The notes under the pieces: model-generated
Told to the model about the DNA's origin: nothing
What the model saw: the letters and a program-made list of their open reading frames with translations, nothing else
Databases searched by the model: none
Shown: positions 1 through 7,379 of the stretch, one piece after another
Position numbering within the stretch: the stretch's first letter is position 1
How the letters are laid out: every line of letters begins with the position of its first letter
Assembly: GCA_009776955.1 (NCBI GenBank)
Contig: WRMW01000003.1
Coordinates: 150,103-214,102, forward strand
Reading direction: 5' to 3'
DNA from: Clostridiales bacterium
Lineage (GTDB): Bacteria > Bacillota > Clostridia > Peptostreptococcales > Anaerovoracaceae
DNA: 64,000 nucleotides
Translations under genes and position numbers: made by a program

Positions 1-388
1 TTACGGCAGTGTGCATGGCATCCTGGAACATCGCTCCGCCAGTTCCGCTTTCGGACAGGGGAAATGCGGCATAGCCGACAACAGACACCCACCACATGGT
101 CGCAAAAAGGTAAATCCCCAGCCGCAGCGCCTTGCTCCATTTGCCTTGAATGGCAACACAGACCATCATAATGCAAACAACGCCGCCCACGCCGTACACG
201 CTCGACAACTGATTCCAAAGGGTGAGCGACGGCGCATCCGCCGCCATCAAATCGCTGACCGCTTGGCTTCGCCAGTCATATCCCGGATAGGCGAGCGGGG
301 CAAACACGACCGCCGCCGCATACGAGACAAAGCTCGCCACTCCGAGCAGCCCAAGCCAGTTTATCAAAGTCCTTTTAGGTTTCGCCAT
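1..388 (-). CDS. DUF998 family membrane protein (partial, C-terminus outside window)
   Basis: The minus-strand frame opens with ATG at 388, five bases after GGAGGG, and runs off the window start, so about 129 N-terminal residues are visible. It begins MAKPKRTLINWLG, then a hydrophobic helix, then a PGYDWRSQAVSDLMA segment. That PxYxxxxQxxSDL-like pattern after the first helix is typical of DUF998, a multi-pass membrane family of unknown biochemical role. Two more hydrophobic stretches follow (about residues 68-84 and 91-112). It precedes an SDR gene on the same strand, 25 bp away, so the two could be cotranscribed with this one upstream only if transcription passes the SDR first; in fact the SDR lies upstream. 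Function unknown. Confidence 0.75.
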   Translation of the reverse strand, partial: MAKPKRTLINWLGLLGVASFVSYAAAVVFAPLAYPGYDWRSQAVSDLMAADAPSLTLWNQLSSVYGVGGVVCIMMVCVAIQGKWSKALRLGIYLFATMWWVSVVGYAAFPLSESGTGGAMFQDAMHTAV

Positions 389-413
389 AACAGCCCTCCA
401 CAACTATAAACAA

Positions 414-1160
414 TTATACAAACTCCCCTGCCATTTTGCTCATAAATCGCCCCAGTCTTATCGGGAACAAATATGCCATTCCGGTTTGCAATCGCTGTGC
501 GAACGAGTGGCATATGACGAATCTTTTCTTGTGGATATTCTTGGCGATGCCAGTTCCTACTTTTTGCGGGTCAGCCTTGAATTCTTCCGGAACAGGCAAC
601 GGCTTTGCCGATGCCGTCTTGGTAAGCGGCGGGTGTATGAGGTGGAATGTAATGCCTGTATTTTGATACTCGATATTCATACACTTGGCAAGCGACTTAA
701 GAGCCCCCTTGCTCGACGCATATGCACTTATATTTGCGAACCCCATAACGCCGACGCCGGACGAGGTTAAAAAAATCCGCCCGCCAGATTGCTCTTTCAT
801 GGTTGGCAGAACAGCTTTTGTCATGTTTATTGCACCGTGATAATTCACATCAAAAACGCTCCTGTAATCATTGTCCGAAGTATCTTCAAAGTTGGCAAAC
901 TGGCATTTGCAAGCATTGTGTATCGCATAATCGATGCCGCCAAAAGCGGATAACGTGTTGTCTACACTTTGAACGACTGCTTGAGGATCGCTGACATCAC
1001 ATTCAAACAGCGAGAGGGTATCTGTGTGTTTTCCCTTCAATTCATTCAAGTTATCCAATTTCAAATCAAGCACCGCAACCATATGTCCGTCTTTCAGAAA
1101 CTGCGACACCATATGAAATCCGATCCCCTCATTGCCGCCAGTTAAAATTATTCTTGCCAT
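414..1160 (-). CDS. Short-chain dehydrogenase/reductase (SDR)
   Basis: A 248-residue classical SDR, predicted to be an NAD(P)-dependent oxidoreductase of unknown substrate. Visible motifs: TGGNEGIG (residues 7-14) for dinucleotide binding, an HNA segment in place of the NNAG motif, a serine in FLTSSGVG, and the catalytic YASSK. The C-terminal part carries a hydrophobic, basic stretch (AYLFPIRLGRF) like that of membrane-associated SDRs such as the ketodihydrosphingosine-reductase-like group, but that assignment is only inference. The ATG at 1160 is preferred over the GTG at 1172 because AGGTGAGG sits just upstream of it. The DUF998 gene follows 25 bp downstream, so the two probably share a transcript. 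Confidence 0.85.
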   Translation of the reverse strand: MARIILTGGNEGIGFHMVSQFLKDGHMVAVLDLKLDNLNELKGKHTDTLSLFECDVSDPQAVVQSVDNTLSAFGGIDYAIHNACKCQFANFEDTSDNDYRSVFDVNYHGAINMTKAVLPTMKEQSGGRIFLTSSGVGVMGFANISAYASSKGALKSLAKCMNIEYQNTGITFHLIHPPLTKTASAKPLPVPEEFKADPQKVGTGIAKNIHKKRFVICHSFAQRLQTGMAYLFPIRLGRFMSKMAGEFV

Positions 1161-1285
1161 TTCATACCTCACCTATCATAAACAATGCAGGGTCAGCATA
1201 CCACGGATCCCGCCCATTACCCACCTGACCACTGGCATTTTAATCCCCTTTTAATGATTCCGCACCGACCCCCATTGGCATCATT

Positions 1286-1840
1286 CTACTTACGCAATTT
1301 CAAGTCAATGCCTTTTTCATCGGCCGCCATCTGAAACAGACCGACAACAATTGCAGCCTTTTCCTTTGCGGAAATCTGCGGGTCCACTTCAACAGCCACC
1401 TGCTCCATAACAGTTTTTATATCATGCAAATCCAAGAGATTGACTGCCAAACAATAAAACCCTTTACGCCGCCCATCATCATAGTATTCCAACAATTCCT
1501 CTAATATCTTCACTTTTTCATTCAGTTCAACTTTGTATGCGTCAATGCCGAGCTGTTTTGCTTTCTCTAAATCCCGCATACGGTTTTTATGTGAGACAAA
1601 CGAGTCGGACGTTCCCGCACCGTCATATTTCTCGCAAGGATACTCCCCACATTCAAAGCAATACTCCATGCCTTTTCGTTGACAGCATGACAAAACCCCG
1701 CATGCAGGGTGTACTTCCGAAAAACCCTCGCCGGCACAGCCAGGACATCTCGATGTCCCTTCCGTATAATAACGTGGGCATAGGCCGCAGTTGAGGCCAC
1801 AGGCCGCAAACAATGGGTAACTCCTTGTTTTGTACTCCAT
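1286..1840 (-). CDS. DUF3795 family cysteine-rich protein
   Basis: A 184-residue soluble protein starting MEYKTRSYPLFAACGLNC. The first 75 residues are rich in cysteine: CGLNCGLC, then CPGC, CGVLSCC and CFECGEYPC. This spacing is characteristic of DUF3795, an uncharacterised family, probably metal or Fe-S binding, common in anaerobic bacteria and archaea. The C-terminal half is helical with no motif I recognise. ATG at 1840 is chosen because TGAGGAT lies eight bases upstream; the GTG at 1855 overlaps that site. It stands alone between the SDR gene and the hicAB promoter region. Family call is firm; function is unknown. Confidence 0.75.
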   Translation of the reverse strand: MEYKTRSYPLFAACGLNCGLCPRYYTEGTSRCPGCAGEGFSEVHPACGVLSCCQRKGMEYCFECGEYPCEKYDGAGTSDSFVSHKNRMRDLEKAKQLGIDAYKVELNEKVKILEELLEYYDDGRRKGFYCLAVNLLDLHDIKTVMEQVAVEVDPQISAKEKAAIVVGLFQMAADEKGIDLKLRK

Positions 1841-2076
1841 AGACTTTATCCTCACACATGTTGCTTGCTATAAGCAATGCACTCCGTATCGGCTATCCGC
1901 GTTCTCAATCGCTGGTGCAGAAAACAGCGGCACGACGCAAAATGACTATAGCACAGGCTTCCCTCCGGGGCAAACCTAACCATTTAAATCCAAGCGAATC
2001 AGCGACAAAACGCTACCACGAAATTCTCAAAAATATAGGTTGACACATATTTAATTATATGCTATTATATCCCATA

Positions 2077-2102
2077 TTATGCAATATAAGAAAGTTGCAT
2101 AA
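2077..2102. promoter_or_regulatory. Inverted repeat TTATGCAA-N10-TTGCATAA upstream of hicA
   Basis: Perfect 8-bp arms at 2077-2084 and 2095-2102. The right arm contains the TTGCAT -35 hexamer of the proximal hicA promoter, so a bound regulator would compete with RNA polymerase. Operator function is inferred. Confidence 0.45.
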
Positions 2103-2121
2103 TTGTTGGATAAGTGATATT

Positions 2122-2143
2122 ATGACACCATATACGGTGTCAT
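2122..2143. promoter_or_regulatory. Putative HicB operator: ATGACACC-N6-GGTGTCAT
   Basis: Perfect 8-bp arms (2122-2129, 2136-2143) around ATATAC. The dyad begins in the -10 hexamer (2118-2123), covers the expected transcription start and ends a few bases before the hicA ribosome site at 2147-2155. HicB antitoxins with a ribbon-helix-helix domain typically repress their own operon, so this is the natural candidate operator. Confidence 0.6.
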
Positions 2144-2156
2144 CGAAAGGAAAGGC

Positions 2157-2468
2157 ATGACCCGTAAGCTAAACCGGCTGGCACGGTGTCGGAACAATCC
2201 GAACGCTGTCAGTTTTGAAGAATTGAAGATGCTGCTTGAATCTTTTGGGTTCGAGGTGAAGAATTATTCAGGCGGCAGCCACTTTTCGGTTTCACATTCA
2301 AGGTATGATGTAATCAATGCCATGGAGCCAAATGCGATTCCGATGAAGAAGCCGCATATACTGCCGGTTTATGTAAGGCGAGCAATCAGATGGATCGAAA
2401 AAGTTATCGAGATGCAAGAGGGAGGCGAGGCTGCTAATGACAATGCGAGCAAAGACCAAATCGATTGA
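2157..2468 (+). CDS. hicA: HicA-like toxin (mRNA interferase)
   Basis: A 103-residue basic protein with the HicA layout: an N-terminal segment FEELKMLLESFGFEVKNYSGG followed by the catalytic-type GSHFSV histidine motif (residues 39-46) and a P-H-I-L-P-V-Y-V segment with helices. HicA proteins cleave mRNA when free of HicB and stop translation. The ATG follows AAAGGAAAGG. The 3' end overlaps hicB by 32 bp, a typical toxin-first hicAB arrangement. It is longer than many HicA proteins (about 60-90 residues) because of N- and C-terminal extensions. Function by family; not proven here. Confidence 0.8.
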   Translation: MTRKLNRLARCRNNPNAVSFEELKMLLESFGFEVKNYSGGSHFSVSHSRYDVINAMEPNAIPMKKPHILPVYVRRAIRWIEKVIEMQEGGEAANDNASKDQID

Positions 2469-2829
2469 GGACTACATGGCGCTTGGCTACCCATTCATCG
2501 TCGTGCCGTTCCACGAAGACGGGTTCGTTGGCTATAGGGCTTTTCTGCTCGATATCCCAGCGGTTGAATCTCTTGGGACAACGCCGGAAGAAGCCTTGCA
2601 CGATCTCGATGAGGCAAAGAGGGAATGGCTGTCTTTTGCATTGAAAAAAGGCATTGCCATACCTGAACCGAACGTGGATTTCCCCGCAACGATGGCGTAT
2701 AGCGGCCGCGTCACGCTGCGCATATCGAAAACTCTGCACCGCCAAGCATCAGAAAGGGCGCATATGGACGGTATTTCACTAAACTCATACCTCAACGAAG
2801 CTATTCGGCGAGGAATAGAAAGGACTTGA
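2437..2829 (+). CDS. hicB: HicB-like antitoxin
   Basis: A 130-residue partner of the upstream toxin. Residues about 15-75 form the HicB N-terminal domain (YPFIVVPFHEDGFVGYRAF, then PGxxxxGxT-like SLGTTPEEALHDLDEAKREW). The C-terminal part is a ribbon-helix-helix/HicB DNA-binding domain (RVTLRISKTLHRQASERA, SLNSYLNEAIRRGI). The protein should neutralise HicA and repress the operon through the dyads upstream. Start at 2437 follows GGAGGCGAGG; a second ATG two codons later is possible. The next gene begins three bases after its stop, so an unrelated redox protein is probably cotranscribed. Confidence 0.85.
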   Translation: MTMRAKTKSIEDYMALGYPFIVVPFHEDGFVGYRAFLLDIPAVESLGTTPEEALHDLDEAKREWLSFALKKGIAIPEPNVDFPATMAYSGRVTLRISKTLHRQASERAHMDGISLNSYLNEAIRRGIERT

Positions 2830-2832
2830 ACC

Positions 2833-3621
2833 ATGATAATGTTTTATTTTTCCGGAACTGGCAATTCCAAATACATTGCCGAGCTGTTTTGCACCACTAT
2901 GGGCGTTGCGTGCCACTCCATCGAGGAAGAGGTTGACTTTGGGCAGTTGATGGACACGGAGGATGTCATCGGGTTTTGCTATCCGGTCTATGGCTCGCGG
3001 GTGCCGAGGGTCATGCACGAATTTGCCAAGCGTCATATGGACTCGCTGAAAGGCAAGAAGCTGATATTATTCTGCACTCAGATGTGTTTTTCGGGCGACG
3101 GGGCAAGGGCGTTCACCGACATATTCCCGCGTGGCTTCGCCCAGGTGATATATGCAGAGCATTTCCCTATGCCCAATAACGTATGCAACCTTTTGTTTCT
3201 GCATCTGGACGACGAAAAAAAGGTCGAGAAGTACTTGGCGCGGGCGCACAAGAGAATGCAGGCCGTCTGCGACGAGATACAGCGCGGCGTCGTGAAAAAA
3301 CGTGGCTTCAACCTCTTTTCGCGTGCCTTTGGACTGACGCAGGGCATGTTCTTCCCAGCGTTTGAGAGGCGGGGGCTGAAAAGCGTCTGGGTTGACGAGG
3401 ACTGCAATGCGTGCCTACTTTGCGTGACAAACTGCCCCATGAAAAACCTTGAAATCGTGAACGGAAAAGTGGTCGCCAAGGACAATTGCACCATGTGCTA
3501 CCGTTGCATCAACAAATGCCCCCAAAAGGCGATTGCCGTGTACATAAACAAAAAAGTTAAGGCGCAATACAAGGGCGTGCAAGCGGGGCAAGGTGCCTTT
3601 TTTGCGGGAAACGATTGTTGA
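2833..3621 (+). CDS. EFR1 family flavodoxin-ferredoxin protein
   Basis: A 262-residue electron-transfer protein. The N-terminus is flavodoxin-like, with the FMN phosphate-binding FSGTGNSKYIAE motif (residues 6-17) and a YPVYGSRVP loop. The C-terminus carries two 4Fe-4S motifs: CNACLLCVTNCP and CTMCYRCINKCP (around residues 192-240). This fusion is the EFR1 family, widespread in anaerobic Clostridia. Partner unknown. It lies three bases after hicB, apparently on the same transcript, which is odd for a toxin-antitoxin operon. Its TGA stop lies inside the first unit of the 23-bp repeat array. Identification is firm, role is not. Confidence 0.9.
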   Translation: MIMFYFSGTGNSKYIAELFCTTMGVACHSIEEEVDFGQLMDTEDVIGFCYPVYGSRVPRVMHEFAKRHMDSLKGKKLILFCTQMCFSGDGARAFTDIFPRGFAQVIYAEHFPMPNNVCNLLFLHLDDEKKVEKYLARAHKRMQAVCDEIQRGVVKKRGFNLFSRAFGLTQGMFFPAFERRGLKSVWVDEDCNACLLCVTNCPMKNLEIVNGKVVAKDNCTMCYRCINKCPQKAIAVYINKKVKAQYKGVQAGQGAFFAGNDC

Positions 3622-3751
3622 TTTTCAACCACCATCATTGTCAATTTTCAACCCTTACAATTGTAGAAATTCAACCCATTTAATTGTTGATTTTCAACCC
3701 ATATCATTGTATAATTTCAACCAACAGTAATGTTGAATTTTAAACGATGAG
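3614..3751 (+). repeat. Six tandem 23-bp repeats upstream of the DUF4143 ATPase
   Basis: Units begin at 3614, 3637, 3660, 3683, 3706 and 3729, exactly 23 bp apart, with consensus ATTGTTGATTTTCAACCC plus five variable bases. Each well-conserved unit contains the dyad GTTGA-TTT-TCAAC. Unit 6 is the most degenerate. The first unit overlaps the EFR1 stop codon and the last abuts the ribosome site of the ATPase. The 23-bp period is close to two helical turns, so bound proteins would sit on roughly one face of the DNA. Confidence 0.9.
3687..3715 (+). promoter_or_regulatory. Promoter embedded in the 23-bp repeat array
   Basis: TTGATT (3687-3692) in unit 4, a 17-bp spacer, and TATAAT (3710-3715) in unit 5. 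The -10 hexamer arises from a change in the unit 5 sequence. A promoter lying inside repeats that each carry a dyad suggests repression by occupancy of the array. Confidence 0.55.
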
Positions 3752-3760
3752 GTGAGATTG

Positions 3761-4942
3761 ATGGCAATTATTGAACGAAAATTATCTGCGAAGCTGAAGG
3801 AGTATGCCGACACATTCCCAGTCGTCTATTTGACGGGTCCGCGACAAAGCGGAAAAAGCACTTTGCTCAAACACGTTTTTCAAGGTCACCACTATGTCAG
3901 CCTTGAGGAAAAAGACATCAGGGATTTTGCGATATCCGACCCCAGAGGATTTCTGTCAGGGTTCGGCAGCCCTGCGATAATAGACGAGGCCCAGTATGCG
4001 CCCGACCTGTTCTCCTATATCCAGTCCTTGGTCGATGGGGAGGACAGAGCAGGGATGTTTGTCCTGTCGGGGTCTCAGAATTTCCTGATGATGAAAAGCA
4101 TCTCGCAGTCATTGGCAGGGCGGGTCGGCATATTGTCGCTGCTTCCTTTTTCGGACATGGAAATAGCATCGACAGGGAAACCCACAACCGACACAAACGA
4201 CTGGCTATTTTCCGGGCACTACCCGCGAATGGTGGTTCGGGGCATAAAGCCTACAGACTTTTATCCAAACTATATCAAGACATATGTGGAAAGGGATGTG
4301 CGAGAGGAGACGGGTGTTCAGAATATTGAAAAGTTCACCAAGTTTATGAGGCTGTGCGCAGCAAGCGTCGGCAGCCCTGTCAATCTCTCGTCTATTGGCA
4401 ACGCGATAGGCACGGACTCGCGAACGATTTCTTCGTGGCTAAATATTTTGGAAGAGAGCTATATCGCATTCAGGCTCAAGGCGTATACGAAAAAGCCCGC
4501 CCTGCGATTTTCAAAGGTGCCGAAACTTTACTTCTACGACACCGGCCTGCTTTGCAGCCTGCTCGGCATCAAGGCTACCGACGCCCTGAACCTCTACGAC
4601 AAGCGCGGGCAGATCTTTGAAAACGCGGTAATCACCGAGTACTACAAAACCGCCTACAACAGGGGCTGGTTTCCGTCGGACAACACTTATTTTTGGCGGG
4701 ATTCGAGCAAGCGCGAAAAAGAGGTTGACTTCATCATTGAGAATGGCGACAGGCTCGACCTGTACGAAATCAAATCTTCGCAGACGATAAAAGAGAGGTC
4801 TGCGGACAACCTGCGTTTGTTCGAGAAAAATTCAGGTCTTGCGGATTGCATCAAAACGGTCATCCACGACGGCCCGCACAATATGATCATAAACGGGACG
4901 GCATTTGTAAACAGACGCGGCATATGGGATGATTATTGTTGA
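3761..4942 (+). CDS. AAA family ATPase with DUF4143 domain
   Basis: A 393-residue protein of the AAA_14/DUF4143 type. Walker A is GPRQSGKST (residues 26-34) and Walker B is PAIIDEAQ. A winged-helix-like section follows (NLSSIGNAIGTDSRTISSWLNIL), then the DUF4143 C-terminal domain ending in EVDFIIENGDRLDLYEIKSS, which resembles a PD-(D/E)xK nuclease-like fold core (D, E-x-K). These proteins are common in accessory regions of bacteria and archaea and have no settled function; defence, toxin-like and transposition-related roles have all been suggested. ATG at 3761 is chosen over GTG at 3752 because GAGGTGAG lies just upstream. Repeats and promoter upstream suggest tight control. Confidence 0.85.
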   Translation: MAIIERKLSAKLKEYADTFPVVYLTGPRQSGKSTLLKHVFQGHHYVSLEEKDIRDFAISDPRGFLSGFGSPAIIDEAQYAPDLFSYIQSLVDGEDRAGMFVLSGSQNFLMMKSISQSLAGRVGILSLLPFSDMEIASTGKPTTDTNDWLFSGHYPRMVVRGIKPTDFYPNYIKTYVERDVREETGVQNIEKFTKFMRLCAASVGSPVNLSSIGNAIGTDSRTISSWLNILEESYIAFRLKAYTKKPALRFSKVPKLYFYDTGLLCSLLGIKATDALNLYDKRGQIFENAVITEYYKTAYNRGWFPSDNTYFWRDSSKREKEVDFIIENGDRLDLYEIKSSQTIKERSADNLRLFEKNSGLADCIKTVIHDGPHNMIINGTAFVNRRGIWDDYC

Positions 4943-5049
4943 GGAAACGTGAAATGATAGCGGTCGGTGCAATCTGGGAGGCCATCAGCAGGCACCGAAA
5001 AGGTGTATGATTGTATGGTATAATTCATGCTTATGGAGGGTTTTCGCTT

Positions 5050-5391
5050 ATGAAAAAAATAGCTTTGGCATTGGCGTTCGTGCTGTTGGTCTGCATTCTT
5101 TCTGCGTGTGGGTCATCAGCAAACTACGAGAGCCTTAAAACGCTCGACAACGGCGCAAAGCTTGAATGGGGGGAGCGGACATATTCATTCTACAGCGCGA
5201 AACCAAACGCCGTTCAAATCGGAAAGCAGGTCGCGATAGTGGACGATGACCGCAAGCACAAGATTTTTGAAGTCGAAGGCTATAGCCATGAAGAATGGAT
5301 TGTCGAATACTATGACGTCATCATGTCCACGTACAGCCTCTACAAAGCCGATGGCGTGACAGATGTTCCGGCACCGTTTCAACAGCCATAA
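5050..5391 (+). CDS. Small lipoprotein of unknown function
   Basis: A 113-residue protein beginning MKKIALALAFVLLVCILSACG: a basic N-terminus, a hydrophobic core and the lipobox LSAC, so the mature form should be lipid-anchored on the outer face of the membrane. The mature part (about 93 residues) has no motif I recognise. GGAGGG lies upstream of ATG 5050. It sits 30 bp before the LUD gene and may be cotranscribed with it. No function is proposed. Confidence 0.7.
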   Translation: MKKIALALAFVLLVCILSACGSSANYESLKTLDNGAKLEWGERTYSFYSAKPNAVQIGKQVAIVDDDRKHKIFEVEGYSHEEWIVEYYDVIMSTYSLYKADGVTDVPAPFQQP

Positions 5392-5421
5392 AAATGTCTG
5401 AATAATGTGCAAGGAGGCAGA

Positions 5422-6039
5422 ATGGACAAGGCAATCCAAAACACCATGAGCGGTTTGCGGAACAACAATATGTCTGGCTATTTCGTGGCCGGCAAGTGCG
5501 AGTTGGCGGACTTGCTTCACACCCTTATACCGGATGGGGCCACCGTTGGTTGCGGGGATTCCGTAACTCTGGAGCAGATGGGCGTGTTTGAGTTTCTGCG
5601 AGAGGGAACATATGTTTTTTACGACAAACACAAGCCTGGCCTCACATCTGCGGAAAAACGTGCCCTTTACCTGAAAAACTTTTCGGCGGACACATTTATC
5701 ACAGGGGTGAATGCGGTGACGGAGGACGGCAAGATTTTCAATATCGATGGCAACGGAAGTCGCGTGGCCCCCATGATTTACGGGCCTGAGCAAGTCATAA
5801 TGGTGGTGGGGAAGAACAAGATCGTGGCGAATGTCGAGGCTGCCATCGAGCGGACGAGGCAGCTCGTAGCGCCCTTGGACGCCAAAAGGCTGAACAAGGA
5901 TACGCCCTGCGCCGAGTTTGGCAAGTGCGTGGACTGCAACCACGAACAGCGCATCTGCAATAGCTTCGTCCTGATAACAGGCCAGTTTTCAAAGGACAGG
6001 ATAAAGGTCATCATCGTTGACGAAGCGCTGGGGTATTAG
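5422..6039 (+). CDS. LUD domain protein (DUF162, lactate-utilisation-like)
   Basis: A 205-residue protein with an LUD domain across most of its length: VGCGDSVTLEQMGV (around residues 38-51), a FYDKH segment, and NIDGNGSRVAPMIYGPEQVIMVVGKNKIV, which is highly typical. A cysteine cluster follows (CAEFGKCVDCNHEQRIC). Homologues in LutC/LutB contexts take part in lactate oxidation, but stand-alone clostridial LUD proteins of this kind have no proven role. AAGGAGG precedes ATG 5422; the upstream GTG at 5407 is unlikely. It converges with phoR, leaving 11 bp between the stop codons. Confidence 0.85.
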   Translation: MDKAIQNTMSGLRNNNMSGYFVAGKCELADLLHTLIPDGATVGCGDSVTLEQMGVFEFLREGTYVFYDKHKPGLTSAEKRALYLKNFSADTFITGVNAVTEDGKIFNIDGNGSRVAPMIYGPEQVIMVVGKNKIVANVEAAIERTRQLVAPLDAKRLNKDTPCAEFGKCVDCNHEQRICNSFVLITGQFSKDRIKVIIVDEALGY

Positions 6040-6050
6040 GCTCCCGCCTT

Positions 6051-7379
6051 TCACTCCGAAGGGAAGCGTATAATAAAGATGCTGCCTATGCCCACTTCGC
6101 TCTCCACGGAAAGCGTGGCGCCGAACAATGCGGCGATATGTTTGACTATGGCGAGCCCCAGGCCTGTGCCGCCCGCCTCGCGCGAGCGCGACTTGTCCAC
6201 GCGGTAGAAGCGCTCGAAGACGCGCGGGATGTCTTCCTCCAAGATGCCTATCCCTTCATCGCGTACGCTGACGCAGATGCGCCCGTCATCCTCTTTCACT
6301 GCCTTGATGAAAACATGCTTGCCATCCCCCGAATACTTTATAGCATTTTCGGCCAGATTGAATATCAACTGTTTGAAGCGACCCTCATCCCCGCCGATAT
6401 GCATTTCGTACTGGATCTCGAAGCGCAGCTCCACCCCATTGCTTTCGGCCAAAGGTCGGAGCGCTTCAAGGACATCCTCAACCGCCTGCTTGATGTCGAT
6501 GCTGCCGCCGGGCTCCATGGTGTCCCGGCCGCTCTCAATATCCGAAATGACAAGCGTATCGTCGATAAGACGCGCCAGCCGTGCCGCTTCGATAGATATG
6601 ATCTCAAGGAAGCGAGCCCGTGCCTCGGGATTCTCGCCCGCCCCGCCTTGCAATGTCTCGGCAAAGCCAGATATAGACGTAAGCGGCGTTTTTAGCTCGT
6701 GCGTCACATTTGCGACGAACTCCTTGCGGATGTTTTCTGCCTTCTTGTTCTTTTCGAGTGTATCGGCAAGCTGTTGCTCCATCTCCCTTATCGGACGGGT
6801 AAGCCTGCGCGTATAGAATGCGGCTATCACCACCGCGAGCACGACACCTATTGATATGGCAACCGCCGCAGCCGCCCGTGCATGCTCGGCGACTATCCTC
6901 GCCTTGTCCACCTCAATGGACAGACGCACGACCATCGTGTCCCCGACGGGAAGGTCTTGCAGAACAGCCGTATATATGAACTCACGGCCAAAGCTCTCGC
7001 TCACGCGGCGGGCGTGCCCCACCCCTCCCGCAAGCGCCTCAGCCACTTCCTCGCGATTTGAATGGTTGCGCATATGGATGTAGTTTTCGCCCGATGCCGA
7101 GTCCGCAAGCACCTCGCCGGAGCCGTCTATCAATGTGACCCTAAACCCCGTAAACTCCTCGCAACGCACAGCATATTCGTACAAAGCCGCCTCGGAACCC
7201 GACACCGCCCCGTCCGCTATCTCGGCGCCTAGCAGCAGGCATATCCTCTGCATCTCCCGCCTTTTGTCCTCAAGCGTGTTCTCCACGATGATGCCTGCCG
7301 ACACAGCAAACGCCACCGTCATGCTTGCCAGCACTATTATTATCGAATATATGAATATGCGCCTTCGCCAGAAGCTCAT
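6051..7379 (-). CDS. phoR: Sensor histidine kinase PhoR
   Basis: A 442-residue membrane kinase. Transmembrane helix 1 is about residues 9-30, an extracytoplasmic domain spans about 31-168, and helix 2 about 169-189. Then come a HAMP-like linker (TRPIREMEQQLADTL), HisKA with VTHELKTPLTS (phospho-accepting His227) and a catalytic domain with N box NLAENAIKYSG, G1 DEGIGI and G2 GGTGLGLAIVKH. No PAS domain is obvious between HAMP and HisKA, unlike E. coli PhoR. It overlaps the regulator gene by 4 bp (ATGA). Position beside pstSCAB-phoU makes phosphate sensing the likely role. Confidence 0.9.
   Translation of the reverse strand: MSFWRRRIFIYSIIIVLASMTVAFAVSAGIIVENTLEDKRREMQRICLLLGAEIADGAVSGSEAALYEYAVRCEEFTGFRVTLIDGSGEVLADSASGENYIHMRNHSNREEVAEALAGGVGHARRVSESFGREFIYTAVLQDLPVGDTMVVRLSIEVDKARIVAEHARAAAAVAISIGVVLAVVIAAFYTRRLTRPIREMEQQLADTLEKNKKAENIRKEFVANVTHELKTPLTSISGFAETLQGGAGENPEARARFLEIISIEAARLARLIDDTLVISDIESGRDTMEPGGSIDIKQAVEDVLEALRPLAESNGVELRFEIQYEMHIGGDEGRFKQLIFNLAENAIKYSGDGKHVFIKAVKEDDGRICVSVRDEGIGILEEDIPRVFERFYRVDKSRSREAGGTGLGLAIVKHIAALFGATLSVESEVGIGSIFIIRFPSE

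Larger units (their letters stand above)
1841..2156. promoter_or_regulatory. 316-bp intergenic region ahead of hicA with two promoters and two dyads
   Basis: No convincing coding frame. The left part contains a small inverted repeat (TTGCTT/AAGCAA, 1861-1877) that could belong to the minus-strand DUF3795 promoter. The right part is AT-rich and holds two plus-strand sigma-A-like promoters: TTGACA (2040-2045)-17-TATTAT (2063-2068), and TTGCAT (2095-2100)-17-TATTAT (2118-2123). It also holds two perfect 8-bp inverted repeats, described separately. Confidence 0.6.

Noticed and set aside
11..409. Plus-strand frame at the window start
   Set aside because: The minus strand here encodes a clear DUF998 start with ribosome site and hydrophobic helices; the plus frame is rich in Arg/His and looks like a shadow.
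3614..3751. The 23-bp repeats as a small CRISPR array
   Set aside because: The units are contiguous, with no unique spacers of 30 bp or so, and there are no cas genes.
5185..5943. 252-codon minus-strand frame antisense to the lipoprotein and LUD genes
   Set aside because: Crosses two genes with good ribosome sites and recognised features; its translation shows no family.
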